Source: Trichostrongylus colubriformis
Lineage: Eukaryota > Nematoda > Chromadorea > Rhabditida > Trichostrongylidae
Direction: 5' to 3'
Assembly (NCBI GenBank): GCA_963978905.1
Contig: OZ022258.1
Location: 57,582,591-57,646,590 of the forward strand
Length of the DNA stretch: 64,000 bases
The position numbers were made by a program, and so were the translations under genes. How positions within the stretch are numbered: position 1 is the stretch's first letter; every line of letters starts with the position of its first letter. The notes beneath the pieces were generated by a model. It was not told where the DNA came from. It made no database searches and saw only the letters and a program-made list of their open reading frames with translations. Positions 58,413 to 64,000 of this stretch are shown in pieces.

Positions 58413-59412
58413 GTTAAATAGGGGTGTGTACAAAGTGCTACGACTGGAAATTTTCGCACTTAAGGTGCAAACCCTTCGCACCTATAGTGCGAGGAAACAA
58501 TTACGAGGTGCGGGATCAAGGGGTCACCTGTCGCCCAAAACTTGCATTAACAGTAAGTAAGGTCAAATAATTAAAGAATAACTGACTAGAAAAGGAAAGT
58601 AATAAGCGGAACAAACATATATTTGTAACATAATCATAACATACCCACATATCATATGTATGAGAATATTTGTTAATATACAATATTTATCACCCGGAAA
58701 TGCACGAAGTAAAACGTGCAAATATACCTACATCAGAGATATTTGCAAAATTGATAAAACAACTTCACAAAGCCTTAAGCAAGCCAAATTCGACTTGATT
58801 TATGCATATGCGCACAGACAAAAATTTGAGGCAATTCACGGAATGCCTAGTTATATTCACAAGACTCGGTCCATACATTAATCTGGCAATGTATTAAACG
58901 TTCTACGACAACTCTACCTCGAGATCAAAATTTTTCTGATAAACAAAGCTTCCAACTCTGCTTCCAACCCAACTTTCTGAACAGGATGAGAGGCAGCTCC
59001 CCACAATGTGCGGGACTTAATCCCAATAAGCGGTGCTACCAGATGAAATCACAACTTAACTCCTGATAGATCTCAGAAATCGAGAAATAGTGGGCATGAG
59101 CAATATCCAGGCTCTACTAAGCATACATCATATAGCAAATAACGAATTATTATTAAATTATTACTATTAGCAGTATTAAAATTTATAACTGAAATCATTC
59201 GATCCCTTCTTCTACTTTGATACTTCCCTTTTCTAGTCACTTTATTCCTTAATTACTTGACCTTTCTTGCAGTTAGTGCAAGTTTTGGGCAACAGATGAC
59301 CCCTTGATTCTCGCACCTCGTAATTGTTTCCTCGCACCATATGTGCGAAGGATTCGCACCATATGTGCGAAAATTTCCATTCGTACCACTTTGTACCCAC
59401 CCCGGTAAATAG
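58413..59412. mobile_element. MULE-like element with long terminal inverted repeats
   Basis: The element 58422-59403 has inverted ends of about 180 bp: GGGTGTGTACAAAGTGCTAC at the left and GTACCACTTTGTACCCACCC at the right, with AACAATTACGAGGTGCG and its inverse further in. Flanks GTTAAATAG (58413-58421) and GGTAAATAG (59404-59412) are a 9-bp target duplication with one mismatch. Long inverted repeats plus 9-bp duplication are typical of Mutator-like elements. The 600-bp core has no transposase frame. Confidence 0.75.
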
Positions 59413-59487
59413 AGGTAAATTAACCTCTACAGTCTCTAGCGCCCACAACAAAGTCTACCAGATGCTGTTGAGCGCAATGGGTTGCCT

Positions 59488-60597
59488 TTAGCTGTTCAGG
59501 TCGTAAAATTTTTTTGTTTGAACAGAAGTACGGTGAGGTGCGTGTAACTGTTGAAGCAATTGACCGCGAAGTGCGTTGAAAAGTTTTGGAAGTCTCAAAA
59601 ATATCATGAGTTTCATACGACAAGGACGCACCTCGGTAGAAGGAGATCCTGTGCACTCACTGAGCAACAAATGAAAGAAAAAGAAGCGATACAATTCGTG
59701 TAGAGGTGTACAAAGAAACATGCGCTTCGGAGTCCATAATTTTAGGATGCTCTGTATATCAACAGCACAATTCGATCTGCGGATCGCTCGTGGTAGCGAC
59801 CCCTGGTGCTACTAAACCTGGTTCGAAAGCAGCGCCAGTATTGTGTGGCCGTGCGGCTAACTCATTAATATGTTCGAGTCGAGCAGATTTTACCTGTTCA
59901 GATTTCGGTTTATTTCGAATTTGTTCTATTTTTTTCAGTAATTCCGTACCTTCGAAGAGTTCGGCCGACAGTATCTGAACACTGATTACAGGCAAAGTTC
60001 TGAGTGAACCACTCATACTTTGCGCCTTCAGGGCGTGTAGTCCACAGGCCGCCAGGCAGAGTGGGATGGGGGGACGACGCAGGCAATGAGGATAGGCTGG
60101 CACAGGTGGAGACGCAGAGACACGTGGCCACGCCTTGCCGCCGGCACCGCAAAGTATGAAGGCGGCCTTGAATGTTTCGCGCCAGTGTGGTAGAAGGGTG
60201 GCTGCTGATCGAACACCACAGAGAAAAAAGATATCTGTGGTGCAGATCTTCTTAGAACCCTTTTTGCATCAGAAAGCTGTTCCACCCACTTTGGAGCTTC
60301 TTGCCACACTGGACTCAAGTCACTGCTTCACAATACGTACTGCCGCCCCTTCTTCATAGTGACCCTGTTTTTAAATCCTACCGTATCACCACCGGCATGT
60401 TGCTCATTGCCTCCAACTACGGTATTTTGGCCGTCATTGGTGTGTGATGTCTCCTGTTGTAGTCTGCTGAGCTCTTCGAAATACGCATTGCTCCGCTGGA
60501 GACAGTTCAGAAGGCCACTTCCGCGGAGCACTGTCTCGTTACGAAGTAGGTGGTGCACGAAAATCCATTGCATGTCGGAATGTGTGATTGTCGTCAT
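59488..60597 (-). CDS. Five-exon gene of unknown function, about 180 residues
   Basis: Minus-strand exons: 60597-60390, 60308-60259, 59974-59894, 59751-59720 and 59659-59488; 543 coding bases with every phase consistent (208, 50, 81, 32, 172). Exon 1 reads MTTITHSDMQWIFVHHLLRN and on; the last exon ends KKFYDLNS. Donors are GTGATA, GTTCTA, GTAAAA and GTTTCT; acceptors GAGTCCAG, GTGTTCAG, GATATACAG and TTGCTCAG. Exon 2 could extend 42 bases to another phase-0 donor. The 32-base exon 4 is the least certain. A family 2 hairpin element (60008-60164) lies in intron 2. The exon 1 start vaguely recalls Nse1-type winged-helix proteins, but no RING-type cysteines follow, so I do not assign it. No AATAAA was seen before the neighbouring transposon arm. 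Confidence 0.5.
60008..60164. repeat. Hairpin element family 2 copy in intron 2
   Basis: CTCATACTTTGCGCC and GCAAAGTATGAAGGCGGCC are the inverted ends; the core is longer than in other copies. Confidence 0.55.
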
Positions 60598-60605
60598 GAC
60601 CAGTG

Positions 60606-60614
60606 CTGAAAAGG
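60606..60614 (-). promoter_or_regulatory. Probable spliced-leader acceptor of the 60-kb gene
   Basis: The minus strand reads TCCTTTTCAG, then CACTGGTC and the ATG at 60597, an acceptor eight bases before the start codon with no upstream exon evident. Confidence 0.5.
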
Positions 60615-60900
60615 ACCTTTTTGCTGATGGTAAACAGAGTTCTCATTTATGGTTACGTTATGATTGCCCTTATGGAGAAAGGCTGGCAGAAGTTAAAATG
60701 ATGCGATATTTTAAGGAGAAGAAGTCCCGGGGCAGTAGGGTACTCGGTCGAAGGAAACTTTAGAGAAGTACGACCGCCGCCCGATTTTCTTGACTGATGT
60801 TGTTGGTACCTCTTTTGCAGAACATCTAGTGGTCACTCTTCACATTTTCAGAAACCACTGATCATTTTAAAAGGAACACAACCCTTCCCTCTCTCTCCAA

Positions 60901-60986
60901 GTTAGAATGAGAAGCTCTCTTTGAAGGGTCCTCAGGCAGCGCTGTTAGAATGAGAAGCTCTCTTTGAGAGGTCCTCAGGCAGCGCT
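60901..60986. repeat. 43-bp tandem duplication
   Basis: GTTAGAATGAGAAGCTCTCT and on to CAGGCAGCGCT occurs twice in direct succession (60901-60943 and 60944-60986) with two mismatches. The second copy overlaps the left end of the next element. Confidence 0.85.
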
Positions 60987-61273
60987 CATAGTTTTGGAAT
61001 TCGCGGAATTGCAGAATTGCGGAATTTGCGGGCGGAAAAGCATTAGATACGTATCGATGGGGAGAACTGCGGAATTTGCGGAATTGTGGAAAGAAGAATA
61101 GATATGTATCGATCGGTAGAACTGTGGAATTTGCGGAAATGGCACTTCCCGCTTCTTGGTTTCCCTACTCCTCTCGTCCCATCGTAGCATGAAAACCAAT
61201 ACGTACCTAATGCTTTTTCGCAGACCGCAGTTCTGCAATTCCGCGAATTCCAAATTCCAATGTGAACGCTGCC
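60978..61273. repeat. Inverted-repeat element (GGCAGCGCTCATAGTTTTGG)
   Basis: The left part GGAATTCGCGGAATTGCAGAA is inverted at the right as TTCTGCAATTCCGCGAATTCC, and the outermost GGCAGCG pairs with CGCTGCC. The core carries repeats of GCGGAATTTGCGGAA. About 296 bp, non-coding. Confidence 0.7.
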
Positions 61274-63331
61274 TAATTTTTCCCACCATCATGGCTTTAA
61301 TATGTACAATGAAGGACAAAATTTATAAACTTGATCTAATGTCAACATGGTGCTCCACGCCCTCTGGGCGCAACAGTGTACACGCTCTGCCCCACAGCTA
61401 GAAGAAAAGCATCATGAGGGGTACGCGGGCATCCAAAACGTGTAGCAGCCCATATAAGCTCGGGTGGGTGGCGTTATCAACCGCGTTCCATTACGGGTCT
61501 CGTAATGGGTTAATCCCATTACGAGAAAATTCCTTCTCAAGTTCACATATGGCAGTTCATTCCAACACACAAAGAAAACCAACTCACAACGAGGCCGGCC
61601 AGTCGTGAAATGAAACACAGACCTCAAAGAAGAGCATATGATAGATGGCTATGGGAATCAACGGAATGTAACGAGATAAGATATGGCCAAACGTGAGTTA
61701 AAGGCTATTACAGAAGCAATTTTGGTTGTTGTTGGAGATATTTTGATTACCAATGTTTTAATTACTTTAATTTTTGACTACTGATGTTTTCCAAAAAACA
61801 GTTTGGTTTTAAGGACCTTCAGTGAAAAATGTGCTCACGTAGTTGATCAAATCACTTGAAAAGTTAGAGAAATTGTTGAATGGAGTGAACGGGTTCAATA
61901 ATATTGAGGTTGTCTATCTGTCGTGGGACTCATTGAACATTATTTTTATCTTATTACCCTTCATCGCTCAGTTTATCTCGCCATTCGGCTTATCATTGTA
62001 ACCTGTTTGCTAGTCCCCTCGATAATCTTTTGGGGATGAGTTTCAGTAGTTTGGGTGACCTAAGTGGCGCGCAACAATTCAGTTGCCAAACGGCCACTGA
62101 ATTATGTTTTTCTTGCCACGTTGTTTCACGTGCTACCTGCAGATCTGTAACCACTGTCATCGTTTGTTGGAATTGATTTTGTAAACGTGTCGATTTGTAT
62201 TGACTGCTCTTGTTTCCTTTATCATAGACCAGTTTTGGCTACCCTCGCACCTTACACGGCATTGGCAACTTCATCGAGTCCACACTCATCCACACGTCCA
62301 TTGGTGCTACCCATTAGGTACTGAAAGTGTGCTCTGTGATGATAAGGTCTACCATCCGCTTCCGACCCTCTACGCATTTTATGATAGCTGTCTGAGCCGG
62401 CCATGGCTTGTGAAAATGATTGCAATCGTTTTTGTTTACACAATTACTCACTCTGTGATCGGTTTACTTCGATCGGTACTGCTCCTGCGGTAACACAACA
62501 TACCTGCACGTCATCCCACCTTGTGCGACGTCAGCACACCGCAGAATGGTGGCGAGAATATCAAATATGTGTTTATATAAGTAGGAAGTGCTATCACGGC
62601 GAGAATATCAAGTATGTGTCTATATAAGCAGAAAGTGCTATCACAATGCTTATATGGTCTTACAATGATACTCCAACATTCATCAGTTTCACCCTACTTG
62701 AAGCGGGCTTTGCTCTATCATTCCCTAATTTAAATCACTCTCTTGCGGACGCCTAGACATACTGACAAACCCACAGGCAAAGTTAGTGGTTTATGTAATA
62801 GAAGATATCCCTCTATTATATAAACCATTACCTTTGTGTATCGACTTGTACTTCGGTCTGAATGCTGTTCGTCTGCAAGTGAGGGGTGACGTGCAAGTGT
62901 TCTGACCAGTGCTCGAAAAGGTCGGGTGTGTGCGCCTATGATAGATCTTTGCGCTGCGTGCGCGAAGAGCGGCTCGGCGGGTGCGAGTACCAGTGGCAGG
63001 GCATGGCAGCCTTCAAGCGAGGCAGGGAGGCCTGGGTGAGTGCAGAAGTGACGCAGCCACGCTCTGCCGGGCTCACAAGGGCAATCGATCCGGCAAGTCG
63101 TACTGATGGCGCCGCGAAGCGATTTTCCGTCATAAGTGCACACACTCGGAAGTGTCAGGTCAGCAGTGTTGAGTGGAAGGCGGTCTACCGTAGAAACGAC
63201 GAATTTGACAATCTCATGAGACTAGAACGTTATATTATGGGCTATTACAGTAACCAGCTTCTACTTTTTATATAGATCCTATCTTATTTCAGTTGGATAT
63301 TTTACTCAAATGGAAGATGTAACGTTTTAAA
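61274..63331. other. No supported gene
   Basis: A plus frame 62226-62488 follows the acceptor-like TTTATCATAG, reads a hydrophobic segment near its end and stops at a donor-like GTAACA; a minus frame over the same bases is equally open. I could not choose between them or find partners. GC-rich inverted phrases at 62950-63110. A short direct repeat (GGCGAGAATATCAA and on) occurs at 62553 and 62599. Confidence 0.4.
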
Positions 63332-63686
63332 GGCAGTGGTAGGGGTAATTCGGTCGTATCATTTACTCCAATCTTTGATACTGACCGGTGGACATGTTCA
63401 CCAAGAAAGCTGGCACGTCAATCGATACGGCATCAATACGATACGATAAGTATCATTCTGCTATCATGCTCATCACTCTAACCTCAGTCATTCCTCGGTA
63501 AAGTCAACCATAGGAGGCGGGCCGGCATATGAATGACGGCTTGACCTGATGAGGCCGCCTCTGCCACAGCTCAAGGAGCGCCTTCCGCGGAATATTTCGA
63601 TGTACATAAGCCTTTCAGATCCGTAATTTTTCAGTGAATAACTCCTTTCGGGATCCCTTGTCACCCACATTACCCCTATCACTGCC
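63332..63686. repeat. Inverted-repeat element, relative of 16021-16364
   Basis: Starts GGCAGTGGTAGGGGTAAT and ends ATTACCCCTATCACTGCC. 355 bp; the minus frame inside it has no support. Confidence 0.7.
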
Positions 63687-64000
63687 ATTAACTGTTTACA
63701 TTATACACACCCGACTTTGTTACGTATTTAATTTCACAGATATCAGCCTCCAGTCTCTGGCTTGTATCTTTCACAAAAGTAGACCAGCTACATAGTAAAA
63801 ATCTTGATATCGGTGGCGAATCAGTTGTCTTTCAAGGCAAAGGCACTCATGGGCGACTTGGCCTCTCACTAATTAGCGGAACACTTGCCACACCCCCACA
63901 TGTCAGCACACTACGATGGCATGCAGATATGTTGGGTTGTCGCAGGAGTAGTGCCGTTTTGTACTAGATCGATCAAAGGTGGTTAATTGTGTGAATGAAA

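Noticed and set aside
60318..60400. In-frame TGA at 60331 on the minus strand, suggesting a selenoprotein
   Set aside because: The frame is open on both sides, but a GTGATA...GTCCAG intron removes the TGA with matching phase, which is simpler.
62226..62488. Plus-strand exon with a hydrophobic segment
   Set aside because: The minus strand is equally open over the same bases, and no partner exon was found for either.

Overview
The window reads as nematode genomic DNA, probably from a strongylid or hookworm-like worm. The signs are short phase-consistent introns ending in TTTCAG-type acceptors, acceptor sites with no upstream exon placed just before start codons (spliced-leader trans-splicing), mariner, RTE and MITE-type repeats, and runs of 9-13 C or G. 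No bacterial-style operon is present. Species assignment is inference. All gene models were built by hand from splice signals, codon phase and reading frames; no database search was possible.

0-16 kb is a duplicated block. A membrane-protein gene (exons 3673-4320, 5' end not found) is followed by a duplicated repeat (4930-5875 and 9480-10250) and three copies of a larger unit: copy A forward (about 6240-9480), copy B reversed (about 12214-10265) and copy C forward (about 12233-15990). B and C meet head to head across an 18-base spacer at 12215-12232. Each unit carries one small three-exon gene. All three genes have exons of 88, 58 and 58 coding bases, a GC-AG first intron and a poly(A) signal, and encode 67 residues: a signal peptide, a pro-region and a C-terminal segment with C-x3-C-x5-C-x3-C. 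This family of secreted four-cysteine peptides is the best candidate for an undescribed system here.

16-27.8 kb is gene-poor: small inverted-repeat elements, a perfect 77-bp palindrome with 8-bp target duplications, a probable mariner transposase relic, several tandem repeats, and two identical 188-bp GC-rich hairpin-rich segments 4 kb apart.

27.8-38.4 kb holds two convergent genes. On the plus strand is a complete seven-exon SRD5A3 (polyprenol/steroid 5-alpha-reductase family) homologue of 301 residues, with a spliced-leader site three bases before its ATG, a palindromic MITE in intron 4 and an antisense RTE relic in intron 6. On the minus strand is an eight-exon gene for a 292-residue secreted, Cys-rich, lysine-rich coiled-coil protein with a glutamine run.

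38.4-64 kb is mostly repeats: MITEs with 9-bp target duplications, two back-to-back Tc1/mariner-type elements forming a 1-kb inverted repeat, a 990-bp mariner-type element, a MULE-like element beside a degenerate tRNA-Gly, and a pseudogene fragment of the secreted coiled-coil gene. A candidate minus-strand gene lies at 46.9-48.0 kb and a five-exon minus-strand gene of unknown function at 59.5-60.6 kb.
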